DNA of 64,000 bases from Mammaliicoccus sciuri. Lineage in GTDB: Bacteria; Bacillota; Bacilli; Staphylococcales; Staphylococcaceae. The notes beneath the pieces were generated by a model. It worked only from the letters and a program-made list of their open reading frames with translations. It had not been told where the DNA came from and ran no database searches. Shown piece after piece: positions 43,238-52,919 of the stretch. Position numbers and translations under genes: made by a program. Location: positions 620,001 through 684,000 of the forward strand of contig NZ_CP094824.1 of the NCBI RefSeq assembly GCF_025561425.1, read 5' to 3'. Every line of letters begins with the position of its first letter. The stretch's first letter is position 1.

Positions 43238-43708
43238 ATGATCGTTATTAGTGCATGTTTAGTTGGAGAAAAAGTAAGGTATGATGGCAACCATAAGTTG
43301 GATTTATTCTATAAGAATTTAATAGATGAGAAGAAAGCGATTAGTATTTGTCCTGAAATATTAGGTGGATTACAAGTTCCAAGAGAACCAGCAGAAATCA
43401 TCGGAGGAGATGGTTATGATGTTTGGAATGATCAAGCAAAGGTCATGACTGTTACAGGTCGTGATGTCACAATACAATTTAAAGAAGGCGCTAAACGTGC
43501 ACTCTCTATTATTAAAGATTTAAATGCCAAGACGGTTATTTTGAAAAGTGATAGTCCGTCATGCGGTAGTACAGTTATATACGATGGTACATTTACGGGA
43601 AATAAAAAAGAAGGTGTCGGTGTTACGACAGCCCTCTTTACATTGAATGATATTAAAGTCTATGATGAAAAAACATTTTTTACTATTTTTGATAATCACG
43701 AAGCTTAA
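43238..43708 (+). CDS. DUF523 family protein
   Basis: A 156-residue protein. DUF523 features are the start MIVISACLVGEKVRYDG, the middle ICPEILGGLQVPREPAEI and the cysteine motif LKSDSPSCGSTVIYDG near residue 104. The three cysteines (about C7, C38 and C109) could hold a metal or cluster. The function is not known. AAGGAG lies upstream. The last 26 bp overlap the end of the convergent LOG-family gene. Confidence 0.82.
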   Translation: MIVISACLVGEKVRYDGNHKLDLFYKNLIDEKKAISICPEILGGLQVPREPAEIIGGDGYDVWNDQAKVMTVTGRDVTIQFKEGAKRALSIIKDLNAKTVILKSDSPSCGSTVIYDGTFTGNKKEGVGVTTALFTLNDIKVYDEKTFFTIFDNHEA

Positions 43709-44252
43709 CGGGTTGTGACATTTTCATAGCACTAAATAAATCATCGATATTTTCTTTAATAATCGCTAAATTTTTATAATCTGAACTGATAAATTCAGTC
43801 GATATTAAATGATGAATCATTAAACTTAATGGGTTGAAAAATTGTTTAGTATTTAATGCACCAATTGGTTTGTGATGTAGTCCTATTTGAGACCATGTGT
43901 AAATTTCAAAGAATTCCTCTAAAGATCCAGCACCACCAGGCAACATAATGAATGCATCAGCCATATCAGACATCATTTGTTTTCTTTCATGCATCGTTTC
44001 AACAACGTGATATTCTGTTAAATTTTCATGAGCGATTTCACGTTCCCCTAAGAATCTTGGCATTACGCCAATAGCAATACCATCATGGTCAATGACACCA
44101 TTGGCTACTGCTCCCATCATGCCAGTTGATCCGGCACCATATACTAATTCATATTTATTTTCGGCTAAATATTTACCTAACGCATAAGCTTGTTCTGTAT
44201 AAATTGGGTCATTTCCCTTACTTGCACCACAAAAAACAGCAATTTTCTTCAT
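43683..44252 (-). CDS. LOG family protein (TIGR00730; nucleotide 5'-monophosphate phosphoribohydrolase-like)
   Basis: A 189-residue Rossmann-fold protein. The LOG signature FIMLPGGAGSLEEFFEIYTWSQIG near residue 107 is complete, and the N-terminus KKIAVFCGASKGND and VYGAGSTGMMGAVANGV match. Family members hydrolyse cytokinin riboside monophosphate or purine nucleotides to free base and ribose phosphate. GAGGAGT lies 7 bp before the ATG at 44252; the ORF's earlier in-frame ATG lacks this. Its 3' end overlaps the DUF523 gene tail to tail. Confidence 0.85.
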   Translation of the reverse strand: MKKIAVFCGASKGNDPIYTEQAYALGKYLAENKYELVYGAGSTGMMGAVANGVIDHDGIAIGVMPRFLGEREIAHENLTEYHVVETMHERKQMMSDMADAFIMLPGGAGSLEEFFEIYTWSQIGLHHKPIGALNTKQFFNPLSLMIHHLISTEFISSDYKNLAIIKENIDDLFSAMKMSQPVKLRDYQK

Positions 44253-44327
44253 ATATATTACTCCTCTCACATATGTAGTATAATAACTTAAAAGATACTT
44301 CTATTTATTTAAGAAGGGGGTATAACT

Positions 44328-44579
44328 GTGAATATATTTTTAATGGTCGTGCTTATTGTGCTTATTTCATCAGTAGCTGGGCTTATAAGAAACCACCAAA
44401 GTAAAACGGTTAGAATAGAAAAAATTAAATCCCAACGTGTTAAAGATGAATTAGAACTTGAAAAATTAAAGCATGAGAACTACTTATTAGAAACAGATAA
44501 GATGCGTTTAGAATTAGAACAAATGAAAGAAATAGATAAAGTTAATTTAGAAAAAGCTAAAAAACAAATGATAGAATAA
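44328..44579 (+). CDS. Small protein with a membrane anchor and coiled coil, 83 aa
   Basis: One N-terminal membrane helix (residues 3-20) is followed by a charged continuous coiled coil (about 28-83, with heptads such as ELEKLKHENYLLETDKMRLELEQ). The GTG start at 44328 has AAGGGGG 6 bp upstream. Topology would put the coil in the cytosol. I cannot assign a function; similar short coiled-coil membrane proteins are found in other staphylococci. Confidence 0.65.
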   Translation: MNIFLMVVLIVLISSVAGLIRNHQSKTVRIEKIKSQRVKDELELEKLKHENYLLETDKMRLELEQMKEIDKVNLEKAKKQMIE

Positions 44580-44581
44580 TA

Positions 44582-44621
44582 ACATTCTGGACGATTATCA
44601 TTGTCCAGAATGTTTTTTTAT
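44582..44621. terminator. Bidirectional terminator overlapping the end of the YaiI/YqxD-family gene
   Basis: ACATTCTGGAC / GTCCAGAATGT stem followed by T7. The stem overlaps the stop codon region of the minus-strand gene that ends at 44598. Confidence 0.82.
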
Positions 44622-45056
44622 TAATTTTGATAGAAATTCTGAAAAAACTTTATGGTCTTCTTGAATATGTTTTTTAGGACCTTTCGTTCTACCACCTTGT
44701 TGACGTACTTGAGCAGAAATATGTCTTTGCGTTAACAGTTGTTCAATATTTTGAGAAGTATACTCGTAACCTTTATGGTGGATAACATGAAGGGCTTTAT
44801 TTAATAAAAGACTCGCTAGTCCATAATCTTGCGTCACAACGATATCATCTGGTTGCGTCAATTTGATAATTCTAAAGTCTGTACTATCAGCACCATGATC
44901 AACATATATTGTTGAAACATAATCGGGATATTCCGCTAATGAGAAATGGTTAACACTTCTAATAATAAGAACAGAGATGCCTGTATGTTGAGTTAAACGA
45001 ATGATATCATCCGTAACTGGACAAGCATCTCCATCTATAATAATTCTGTTAATCAT
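44598..45056 (-). CDS. YaiI/YqxD family protein (UPF0178, PIN-like)
   Basis: A 152-residue cytosolic protein. The family opens with RIIIDGDACPVTDDII and continues with IIRSVNHFS, YVDHGADSTDFRII and DIVVTQDYGLASLLL. The conserved acidic residues (D9, D11, D58 and D76 region) suggest a PIN-like nuclease, but activity has not been shown for the family as far as I know. The ATG overlaps the stop codon of the upstream gene (ATGA), so the pair is translationally coupled. Confidence 0.85.
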   Translation of the reverse strand: MINRIIIDGDACPVTDDIIRLTQHTGISVLIIRSVNHFSLAEYPDYVSTIYVDHGADSTDFRIIKLTQPDDIVVTQDYGLASLLLNKALHVIHHKGYEYTSQNIEQLLTQRHISAQVRQQGGRTKGPKKHIQEDHKVFSEFLSKLIKKHSGQ

Positions 45057-45889
45057 TTACTGAGGCGAAATCTTTTTTTAGATTTTTTATGTTCAAATGT
45101 ATGTTCATCATATGGAAATTGACTGATATGTTGAGACATAGACGATTTATGTTGATTAAATAGAAGATGACTAGATTTTTCTTTTTTCTCATTTCTAACT
45201 CTTTCATTAACTAATTCTTGAATGTTTGGTTTTGCTTGTTTAGAGCTTACGTCGCTGATTGATTTTGCATGACTGCTTTGTGTAGTTGCTGTGTTCATTT
45301 GATGTCCCTCATATTTCTTTAATTCTTTAATGCGTTCTTCTTTATTTTGTTGCTCTAATTTTTGTTCTTCTTGTTCACGTGCTTCAATATTACTTTGTAA
45401 CTTTTTATCTAACTTAGATACATCTTTTTCGTTTTCTTTTTGAAGTTTTTTACCTTTTTTAGCTTGTTGTTCTTCAAGCTTTTGGTAATGTGTCAGTTCT
45501 TTAATACGCGCTTTTTTATTTTCTTTTTGTGCTTTTTCTTCTTCTTTAATACGCGCATCGATATTTTTTTGAAGTTTTTTATCTAAATGATCAATTTCTT
45601 TTTGTTGTTGCTTTGCTTCTTTTTGCTCTTCTTTAAAAGGTTGTTTCATTTGTTTGTTGTACTCATATAATCGTTTCTTTTGAACGACATATGATTTTAC
45701 AGGTTGTGTTTTTTCTGCAACTTTATCTTTCGTTTCGATTGTTTTATCTTTTACTTTATGTGAAAAATCAACAGTCGTCTCAGTTACATGTTTAACATCT
45801 GGATGTTCTTTTATTTTTTTGCGTTCTCTAATTAATGGTACTAATACAAGTGGTAATGTGTTAACAATTAATTTAACTTTATCATTCAT
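45053..45889 (-). CDS. Lysine/glutamate-rich coiled-coil protein, 278 aa
   Basis: Not assigned to a family. After a hydrophobic start (LIVNTLPLVLVPLI, residues 7-20) almost the whole protein is Lys/Glu/Gln-rich coiled coil. It contains an internal duplication: DHLDKKLQKNIDARIKEEEK...ARIKELTHYQK (about 98-137) and SKLDKKLQSNIEAREQEEQK...ERIKELKKYEG (about 157-195). Staphylococci encode similar uncharacterised proteins. It is joined to the YaiI/YqxD gene by a 4-bp ATGA overlap, which hints at a shared role. The C-terminus is basic. Confidence 0.7.
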   Translation of the reverse strand: MNDKVKLIVNTLPLVLVPLIRERKKIKEHPDVKHVTETTVDFSHKVKDKTIETKDKVAEKTQPVKSYVVQKKRLYEYNKQMKQPFKEEQKEAKQQQKEIDHLDKKLQKNIDARIKEEEKAQKENKKARIKELTHYQKLEEQQAKKGKKLQKENEKDVSKLDKKLQSNIEAREQEEQKLEQQNKEERIKELKKYEGHQMNTATTQSSHAKSISDVSSKQAKPNIQELVNERVRNEKKEKSSHLLFNQHKSSMSQHISQFPYDEHTFEHKKSKKRFRLSK

Positions 45890-45973
45890 GAGTCATTCCT
45901 CCGTAGTTATTTCTTATAATATATCTTACTCCAATACCCTATATCATAATCTTCAAACGATTGATACGATACG

Positions 45974-46819
45974 TTAGCCGATATTCTGACCAATTCCAAA
46001 ACCGAAATATGCAATGGCAATAATTATAACTAAAATAATACGATAAATCGCAAAAGGTATTAATTTTACTCTATTAATCAGTTTTAGGAATAATTTGATT
46101 GAAATCAGTCCAAATATAAATGATGCGATAAATCCTACAATATAGAAAGGTATTTGATTTAACGTTATAAATTGTAGATTTCCGAGTAATGCTTTTGCAC
46201 TTGCTGCAAACATAATAGGTACTGCCATAATAAATGTGAAGTCAGAAGCAGCTTTATGATCTAACTTTAAGAAGACACCTGTTGAAATGGTTGAACCTGA
46301 ACGACTAAACCCTGGCCATAATGCAATTGCTTGAGATAGACCAATTACAAATGCTTTTGGATAGTTCATATCATCTACTTTGTGTGGATTTGTGACGCGT
46401 TTAGAATACATATCGGCACCAATCATATATATAGCTCCAAGTAATAAACCGATTAATACTGTTGGGACACTAAATAAATGTTCTTCAATGAAGTCATCAA
46501 ATAATAGTCCGAGAATACCAGCTGGTACAAGCCCAACAATAATATGTGACAATTTTAATTTTCTTTTTTGCTGTTCGTTTTGTTTAATATGTAACATGTC
46601 AAAATATCGATTTCTAAATATCCATGCGGCTGCAAGGATTGAACCTAATTGGATCACAACTTTAAATGTGAATGCTGATTCGCTTCCAAGAAAAGCTGTA
46701 GATTTTAACCACATATCATCTACTAAAATTTGATGACCTGTAGATGAAACAGGTGCGAATTCTGTTAAACCTTCAACAATACCTAATATAATGGCTTTTA
46801 TTAATTCTAATATAAACAT
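45974..46819 (-). CDS. uppP: Undecaprenyl-diphosphatase UppP (BacA)
   Basis: A 281-residue membrane enzyme with about eight segments. It dephosphorylates undecaprenyl diphosphate to recycle the lipid carrier of wall synthesis, and overproduction gives bacitracin resistance. Both catalytic motifs are present: GIVEGLTEFAPVSSTGH at residues 13-29 and ALWPGFSRSGSTIS near 172. The usual consensus in motif 1 is EFLPVSSTGH, so leucine to alanine is a minor variation. It is divergent from cydDC and close to mgrA, the same neighbourhood as in S. aureus. Confidence 0.92.
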   Translation of the reverse strand: MFILELIKAIILGIVEGLTEFAPVSSTGHQILVDDMWLKSTAFLGSESAFTFKVVIQLGSILAAAWIFRNRYFDMLHIKQNEQQKRKLKLSHIIVGLVPAGILGLLFDDFIEEHLFSVPTVLIGLLLGAIYMIGADMYSKRVTNPHKVDDMNYPKAFVIGLSQAIALWPGFSRSGSTISTGVFLKLDHKAASDFTFIMAVPIMFAASAKALLGNLQFITLNQIPFYIVGFIASFIFGLISIKLFLKLINRVKLIPFAIYRIILVIIIAIAYFGFGIGQNIG

Positions 46820-46979
46820 AGCTTTGCTCCTCAGTTTTTATGAAAGTCTGTGGTTATCTAGAGACAATCACCGTATCATCATTGTACCAAATATTACATT
46901 GTAATATGCTAATATTTAATAATACATTTTAGTTTATTTTTTTCGTAAAGGCGTTATAATGGAACAAGGTGGTGACATT

Positions 46980-48593
46980 GTGAAAGATTTAACAAAGTAT
47001 AGTATGCATTATAAAACGTTGCAAATATTTATGTTTCTAGCTTCGTTTTTATTAAGTTTAACAGTCGTATTTCAAAATATATATTTAGGAAAAATTATTA
47101 ACCAAATGCTCGGCGTAAAATCAAATGGTCAGCAACTTTATTTATGGCTAGCAATCTTGCTCATTGTATTGCTTTTAAGAGCATGCTTTAACTACCTTAA
47201 TCAATTATCAGGACAAAAACTTTCTTATAAAGTTAAAAGAGATGTTAGACATCAATTGATAAATAATGAAATAGATAGAACTAAAATAACAATGATTACT
47301 GAAGTGGTTGAGGGTATACATCCTTTTTATGAATCTTATTTGCCTCAAGTCTTCAAATCAACCATTATCCCAGTATCGATTATTGTTACATTACTCTTTA
47401 TTCATTGGCCAGCTGCGTTAATTATGATGATTACAGCGCCGTTTATTCCACTGTTCTATATTGTATTTGGACTGAGAACTCGTGATAAAGCGAAAGACCA
47501 AATGCAATCGTTAGATCAATTTGCGGCAGAATTTATAGATTTAACAAAAGGTCTCGTATCGTTAAAACTTTTCAATCGAACACATGAAACGACTGAAAAA
47601 ATTTATAAATCAAGTACGTCATTTAGAGATTTAACAATGGAAATTTTGAAAAGTGCCTTCTTATCAGGCTTAATGTTGGAATTTATCTCGATGCTTGGAA
47701 TAGGTATTGTTGCACTAGAAGTGGGCTTAAGATTAATCGTATTTCACGATGTATCTTTTGTAGTTGCCATCATTACTTTATTATTGGCACCAGAATTCTA
47801 TAATGCGATTAAAGACCTAGGACAAGCTTTCCATACAGGTAAACAAAGTGAAGGTTATATTGAATTGATTGAAGAAATGAATAATGAAGAATCTATACAA
47901 TCTTCAAACATCCATATTGATTCAAATATGAAAAATGAAGATATCATTCAATTTGATCATGTGTCATTTACTTACCCAGAACGTAAAGATTTTGCATTTG
48001 ATCAAATCAATTTAAGTATAAAAGAAAATCATCATACAGCAATTATTGGACCGAGCGGTGCTGGTAAATCGACATTAATTAAACTGATGTTAAATGAATT
48101 GAATCCCAATGAAGGTAAGATTATTTATAAAAAACCACTAAAAATGGGGTATCTATCCCAAAGACCTTATATTTTCAGCGCATCTTTGTATGAAAATGTC
48201 ACGATGTTCCAAAATTATGATGAAAATCGTGTTAATGAAGTGTTAACTGAAGTGGGCTTATTTGAAAAAGTAAAACAATTATCTAAAGGTATTCATACGA
48301 TGATAGGTGATGGTTATGAAATGCTGTCTGGTGGAGAAATGAGAAGAATAGAACTAGCCAGATTACTATTACTTGATCCAGATGTGGTTATTTTTGATGA
48401 ACCAACAACTGGATTAGACATTGAAACAGAACAACTTATCGTGCAAACTGTTAACCAATTTGCACATCAAAAGACTATTCTCACAATCGCACATCGAAAA
48501 GAAGTGTTGAGATATGCCACTGATTATATAGAAATCCATAATGGAACAGTTCGATCATATGACGCATCTCAAAAAGGTGGTGGGATGTCATGA
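46980..48593 (+). CDS. cydD: Thiol-reductant ABC exporter subunit CydD
   Basis: A 537-residue half-transporter: six membrane segments in residues 1-300, then an ATPase with Walker A GPSGAGKST near 362, signature LSGGEMRRIELARLL near 447 and Walker B VVIFDEPTTGLD. CydDC heterodimers export glutathione or cysteine, or bind heme, and are needed for cytochrome bd assembly in other bacteria. GTG at 46980 is chosen because AAGGTGG lies 7 bp upstream; ATG at 46959 is possible. It overlaps cydC by 4 bp. Confidence 0.82.
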   Translation: MKDLTKYSMHYKTLQIFMFLASFLLSLTVVFQNIYLGKIINQMLGVKSNGQQLYLWLAILLIVLLLRACFNYLNQLSGQKLSYKVKRDVRHQLINNEIDRTKITMITEVVEGIHPFYESYLPQVFKSTIIPVSIIVTLLFIHWPAALIMMITAPFIPLFYIVFGLRTRDKAKDQMQSLDQFAAEFIDLTKGLVSLKLFNRTHETTEKIYKSSTSFRDLTMEILKSAFLSGLMLEFISMLGIGIVALEVGLRLIVFHDVSFVVAIITLLLAPEFYNAIKDLGQAFHTGKQSEGYIELIEEMNNEESIQSSNIHIDSNMKNEDIIQFDHVSFTYPERKDFAFDQINLSIKENHHTAIIGPSGAGKSTLIKLMLNELNPNEGKIIYKKPLKMGYLSQRPYIFSASLYENVTMFQNYDENRVNEVLTEVGLFEKVKQLSKGIHTMIGDGYEMLSGGEMRRIELARLLLLDPDVVIFDEPTTGLDIETEQLIVQTVNQFAHQKTILTIAHRKEVLRYATDYIEIHNGTVRSYDASQKGGGMS

Positions 48594-50257
48594 AAAAATT
48601 AAAAATTAAATTTGATAAAGACTTCTATCTTTCTATTGTAATAGGCGTATTTGGCATGTTAACTGCACTTGGAATGTTTGCTTTAAGTGGATATATGATA
48701 TCAAAAAGTGCGCTCGGAACACCTTTATATGCATTAATGATTTTAATTGTATCTATTAAGTTATTCGGTTTTGTTCGTGCAATTACTAGATATTTCGAAA
48801 GATTATATTCACATCGTTCTACATTTACAATGTTGAGAGATATACGTGTTAACTTGTTTAATCAACTCATTCCAATCGTTCCAAACGTATTTAGAAGATA
48901 CCGTTCGAGTGACTTATTAACACAAATGGTAAACCACGTTGAACGATTACAAAATATTTTACTAAGAGTTTATTATCCACCAATTGTTATTATCATAACG
49001 ACATTGATAACAATACTCGTGATGATTAATTTCAATATATATGCCGGTGTGATTATAGGACTTTCAATGTTGATGTCAGTCATCATCATCCCTTATTTAT
49101 CAGCTAAAAGAGCTGAAAGTTTGGCTGAAGCTGTTCAACAAAGTGAAGAAGCATATGTTGCTGAATGCTTTGATTTTGAAAAAGGACGTTCAGAATTAAA
49201 AAGATTCCAACAATATCGTGCATTTAAAGAGAAAGTGTTTAATAAACAATACCAATATGAAGATAAAAAATATAAAGAACAGAAATTTTTAAGTTCTTAT
49301 GACTTTATGCTGAATTTATCATCGATGGTAAGTATTTGGTGTATGACGATTTTATGTATTTGGCAAATACAAGATGGTGTATTAAACGCTGTATTCTTTG
49401 CGAGTATATTAATGATAACAATTACGTTATTTGAACAAGCTATCCCGATGACTAATGTTGCTTTTTACAAAGCGGATACAGAGCGAAGTCTTAAAAATAT
49501 TGAAGAAGTCATCAATCAATCATTTGATGTGCCTCGAGAACATTCAGTTCAAAATCATGCATTGTATAAAGCAGAGAATGTAATGTTTAAATATGATTTT
49601 CAAGAAAGAGAAACATTATCTCAAATTAACTTTGAAATAAATGAAGGTGATCATGTAGCTATTATCGGCCCTTCAGGTTCAGGTAAGACAACGATGCTTA
49701 ATATATTAATGGGATTATATAGTGTGAATGATGGCAGCTTATCCTATAAAAGTGAGCAGTTGTCTCACGTGATTCAAGAAGATTATGTGAATGAAATTAA
49801 TACAATGTTGCAACATAATCATTATTTTGAAGGAACAGTAAGAGAGAACTTATTAATAGAAGTAGAAGATGAACTGATGACAAACGTTCTTGCTGCCGTT
49901 AATTTAAATCATTTAAACTTAGATCAAAAATTAACTAAAAACGCTGAAAATATTTCAGGAGGGGAACGTCAACGTTTATCATTAGCAAGATTATTGTTAA
50001 GAAAAGCTCAAATATGGTTGCTTGATGAACCAACAGCTTCATTAGATGAAGAAAATGAAGAAAATGTTATGAATCTCTTATTAAATAAAGACGATACAAT
50101 TGTGATTGTGACGCATAACTTGAAATATTTACAAAACTTCGATCATATTATCGTTATGAATGAAGGACATATTATAGAGCAAGGTAATTATACACAACTC
50201 ATTAAAGAACAAGGTTATTTATATAAAGTCATTCAATATAATGAACAATTAGAATAA
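48590..50257 (+). CDS. cydC: Thiol-reductant ABC exporter subunit CydC
   Basis: A 555-residue partner of CydD. It has an N-terminal six-helix membrane domain (GVFGMLTALGMFALSGYMISKSAL near residue 18) and an ATPase with Walker A GPSGSGKTT near 364, signature ISGGERQRLSLARLL near 460 and Walker B WLLDEPTASLD. The start ATG overlaps the stop of cydD (ATGA), so translation is coupled. A bidirectional terminator follows. Confidence 0.84.
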   Translation: MKKLKIKFDKDFYLSIVIGVFGMLTALGMFALSGYMISKSALGTPLYALMILIVSIKLFGFVRAITRYFERLYSHRSTFTMLRDIRVNLFNQLIPIVPNVFRRYRSSDLLTQMVNHVERLQNILLRVYYPPIVIIITTLITILVMINFNIYAGVIIGLSMLMSVIIIPYLSAKRAESLAEAVQQSEEAYVAECFDFEKGRSELKRFQQYRAFKEKVFNKQYQYEDKKYKEQKFLSSYDFMLNLSSMVSIWCMTILCIWQIQDGVLNAVFFASILMITITLFEQAIPMTNVAFYKADTERSLKNIEEVINQSFDVPREHSVQNHALYKAENVMFKYDFQERETLSQINFEINEGDHVAIIGPSGSGKTTMLNILMGLYSVNDGSLSYKSEQLSHVIQEDYVNEINTMLQHNHYFEGTVRENLLIEVEDELMTNVLAAVNLNHLNLDQKLTKNAENISGGERQRLSLARLLLRKAQIWLLDEPTASLDEENEENVMNLLLNKDDTIVIVTHNLKYLQNFDHIIVMNEGHIIEQGNYTQLIKEQGYLYKVIQYNEQLE

Positions 50258-50267
50258 ATACTAGATA

Positions 50268-50326
50268 AAAAATAAGCATATCACTTTAAACTGAGCATTC
50301 AGTTACGTGATATGCTTATTTATTTT
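50268..50326. terminator. Bidirectional terminator between cydC and mgrA
   Basis: AAATAAGCATATCAC / GTGATATGCTTATTT stem with an inner AACTGA/TCAGTT helix. Confidence 0.87.
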
Positions 50327-50352
50327 GAGTAAGACGATAGATGCTTGCTGTA

Positions 50353-50799
50353 TTATTTTTCTTGATTGATTTTATCTACATTATTGATCAATTTTTGTAA
50401 TAAGTTGTTTAATTGATTAGTTTCTTCATCATTTAACTCTGATACATCTTGAATTAAATGTGAAGCTTGGTGTAAATGTGGTTTCATTTGTTCACTTTTT
50501 TCTGTTAGATGAACAAACACTTCTCTTTGATCTAATTCAGAACGTACACGTTTAATTAAATCTAAATTTTCCATTCTTTTTAATAAAGGGGATACAGTAC
50601 CTGTATCTAGGGCTAAGTCTGTTACAAGCTTTTTGACATTGACCGGCGCGATTTCCCATAAAATCGTTAATACTAAATATTGCGGATATGTAATATTGTA
50701 CGTCTTGAAAATTTTGTTTGAATAATAGCGGTTAACTTGTCGTTGCGCATTATACAAATTAAAACACAATTGGTTTTGGATATCTAATTTATCCGGCAT
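50353..50799 (-). CDS. mgrA: Global redox-sensing regulator MgrA
   Basis: A 148-residue MarR-family dimer. The first helix carries the redox-sensing cysteine, C12, in [21 protein letters not shown], almost the same as S. aureus MgrA. The DNA-reading block is [22 protein letters not shown] and the wing [17 protein letters not shown]. MgrA controls autolysis, capsule, efflux pumps and surface proteins in S. aureus. Position after cydC matches S. aureus. The C-terminal 40 residues are divergent. The Shine-Dalgarno is AAAG-rich and weak in distance. Confidence 0.92.
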   Translation of the reverse strand: MPDKLDIQNQLCFNLYNAQRQVNRYYSNKIFKTYNITYPQYLVLTILWEIAPVNVKKLVTDLALDTGTVSPLLKRMENLDLIKRVRSELDQREVFVHLTEKSEQMKPHLHQASHLIQDVSELNDEETNQLNNLLQKLINNVDKINQEK

Positions 50800-51000
50800 A
50801 ATCTTTCCCCCAAACTACAAATGCAATGGTTCATTATTTTTTTTGAAATCTCCTAATTCATTATATAATGAATATTTTTATTTTGTAAATATTTTAGTGA
50901 TGTGTAATTTATAATATTTAAAGTATAAGTTATAGGATGAACTTTAAGTCTTTGTAGTTTCTGAACTTATATCATATAATTACAGAAAGGTGGTTTGAAT

Positions 51001-51930
51001 ATGGGTCATAGTATGAAGAATAAAAATAAAATGGCAGTAACAATTTTGACAGGTTTTTTAGGTAGTGGTAAAACAACATTACTTCAAAGACTCATTATGA
51101 AAGCAAAAGACTCTGGTCAAAAGGTCGCAATCATTATGAATGAATTTGGTTCTTTTGATGTTGATAGTAATTTGTTAGGTGATGATGTCTCTACTCAAAG
51201 TTTATTAAATGGTTGTATATGCTGCTCATTGAAAGATGATATTGAAGTTGTATTACATAATTTATATCATAAAGACCAGCCTGATCTTGTATTAATTGAA
51301 GCGACTGGTATTGCGCATCCTGTAGAAGTAGTGGATGCATGTCAAAACCCTTCATTAATAGATAAAGTTGAAATGCCAACAATAATTGGTGTTATGGACG
51401 GGAAAAGATATTTAGAAAGAGCGAGATATACCGTTCAGACGAAACAATTAATGGAAGAACAAATGTTATATTCTCATTTGATTATTATTAATAAGTCTGA
51501 TGAATTATCTGATGAAGAAAAAGCATCATTAGAATCGTCATTACAAACGATCAAGCATCAACCAGTGCTACACTTTACGCAGTTTTCAAATATTGATGGT
51601 GTTGAAATACCTGTAAATGAGGCTTTGTCACTTCAAGCTAAACATAGTCATCATCACGGTATTCAATCCATAAATTATACATTTAGTGGTCCGATAGAAA
51701 TGGAATTATTAATGAATTTCTTAAGACAATTACCTGATTCGATTCTTAGAATTAAAGGATTTGTTAAATTTAGAGAAGAACCAGAACAAACTTATTTATT
51801 TCAATATGCATTTGGGGTACCTCAATATGAACCAGAAATAATGAATATGCCATTAACAATTGTCATAATAGGTGAATCTATAGATAAAGCAAGTATTCGT
51901 AACAAGTTAGATATGTTGAACTTTTCTTAG
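51001..51930 (+). CDS. CobW/ZNG1-family GTPase, putative zinc chaperone
   Basis: A 309-residue G3E GTPase. Walker A GFLGSGKTT lies at residues 18-26, the metal-binding CxCC motif is C72-I-C74-C75, the switch ATG sequence follows (LVLIEATGIAHPVEVVD), and the base-recognition NKSD is near 165. A histidine-rich stretch KHSHHHG (about 217) separates the GTPase from the CobW C-terminal domain. Such proteins deliver zinc or other metals. The ATG at 51001 has AAAGGTGG 7 bp upstream. It is followed after 11 bp by an aldo/keto reductase gene. No zinc-uptake regulator box was seen. Confidence 0.83.
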   Translation: MGHSMKNKNKMAVTILTGFLGSGKTTLLQRLIMKAKDSGQKVAIIMNEFGSFDVDSNLLGDDVSTQSLLNGCICCSLKDDIEVVLHNLYHKDQPDLVLIEATGIAHPVEVVDACQNPSLIDKVEMPTIIGVMDGKRYLERARYTVQTKQLMEEQMLYSHLIIINKSDELSDEEKASLESSLQTIKHQPVLHFTQFSNIDGVEIPVNEALSLQAKHSHHHGIQSINYTFSGPIEMELLMNFLRQLPDSILRIKGFVKFREEPEQTYLFQYAFGVPQYEPEIMNMPLTIVIIGESIDKASIRNKLDMLNFS

Positions 51931-51941
51931 GAGATGATGGG

Positions 51942-52850
51942 ATGGAAAGAATTCGTATAAATAAACATGTTAGTTATTCTAGAATTGTACATGGTTTTTG
52001 GAGATTGAATGAGTGGGGTTATAACAATCAACAATTAAATAATTTCATGCATGAAATAGTTGATAGAGGCATTACAACAATGGATCATGCGGATATTTAT
52101 GGTAATTATACATGTGAATCATTATTTGGTGATGCATTAGCATTAACACCTAATTTAAGAGAGAAAATTGAAATCGTCACAAAATGCGGTATTATTTTAC
52201 CGAATGATCAAATTGCTAAAAATACTGGTCATCGATATGATCAAAGTTATGATCATATTATTGAATCAGTTGATAAATCGCTATTAAATCTTAAAACAGA
52301 TTATATCGATACGCTATTGATTCATCGCCCATCTCCTTTAATGGATCCGGATGAAGTAACGCGTGCAGTGATGCATTTAGTTGAACAAGGAAAAATAAAA
52401 GCATTCGGTGTTTCGAACTTTAAATGTAATCAATATGAATTGTTAAATGAAAGTTTGAAGAAAGAAATGTCTCATATCTCAGTTAATCAAGTTGAAGTGT
52501 CACCATATCAACTTGAAAATATTGAAGATTGTACATTAAATAGAATGTTGCAACATGATGTTAAAGTAATGGCATGGAGTCCATTAGCTGGCGGTAAATT
52601 ATTTGATCAAAATGATGAAAAAGCAAGACGCATTATGGCAGTTACACAACCATTAGCAGAAAAATATAACGTATCAGTGAGAACAGTGATTTACAGTTGG
52701 TTACTCAGATTGCCATCAAAAGTAATGCCAATTGTAGGTTCAAGTAAGATAGAAAGAGTTGACGAAGCTGTAAATGCTACGAAATTACAATTAACAGATT
52801 AAGAGTGGTTCGATATTTATGTCGCATCACGTGGTGAAGATATATTATAG
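51942..52850 (+). pseudogene. Aldo/keto reductase (YdhF-like) with a premature stop near its end
   Basis: The reading gives a YdhF-type reductase with tetrad residues in TTMDHADIYGNY (D48, Y53), EIVTKCG and TLLIHRPSP. It stops at a TAA at 52800-52802 after 286 residues. The same frame continues for 15 codons as EWFDIYVASRGEDIL then TAG at 52848, which is the normal C-terminal end of the family. A single G-to-T change (GAA to TAA) would explain it. The last helix helps close the active site, so the 286-residue product may be impaired but not necessarily dead. The translated product alone spans 51942-52802. Confidence 0.75.
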
Positions 52851-52868
52851 TATGATAATGATATAAAA

Positions 52869-52911
52869 ATGAGGCTAGAACCAATATACAGGTTCCAGCC
52901 TCATTTTTTAG
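52869..52911. terminator. Bidirectional terminator
   Basis: GAGGCT-GAACC / GGTTC-AGCCTC stem flanked by A and T runs, between convergent genes. Confidence 0.88.
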
Positions 52912-52919
52912 ATTAATAT

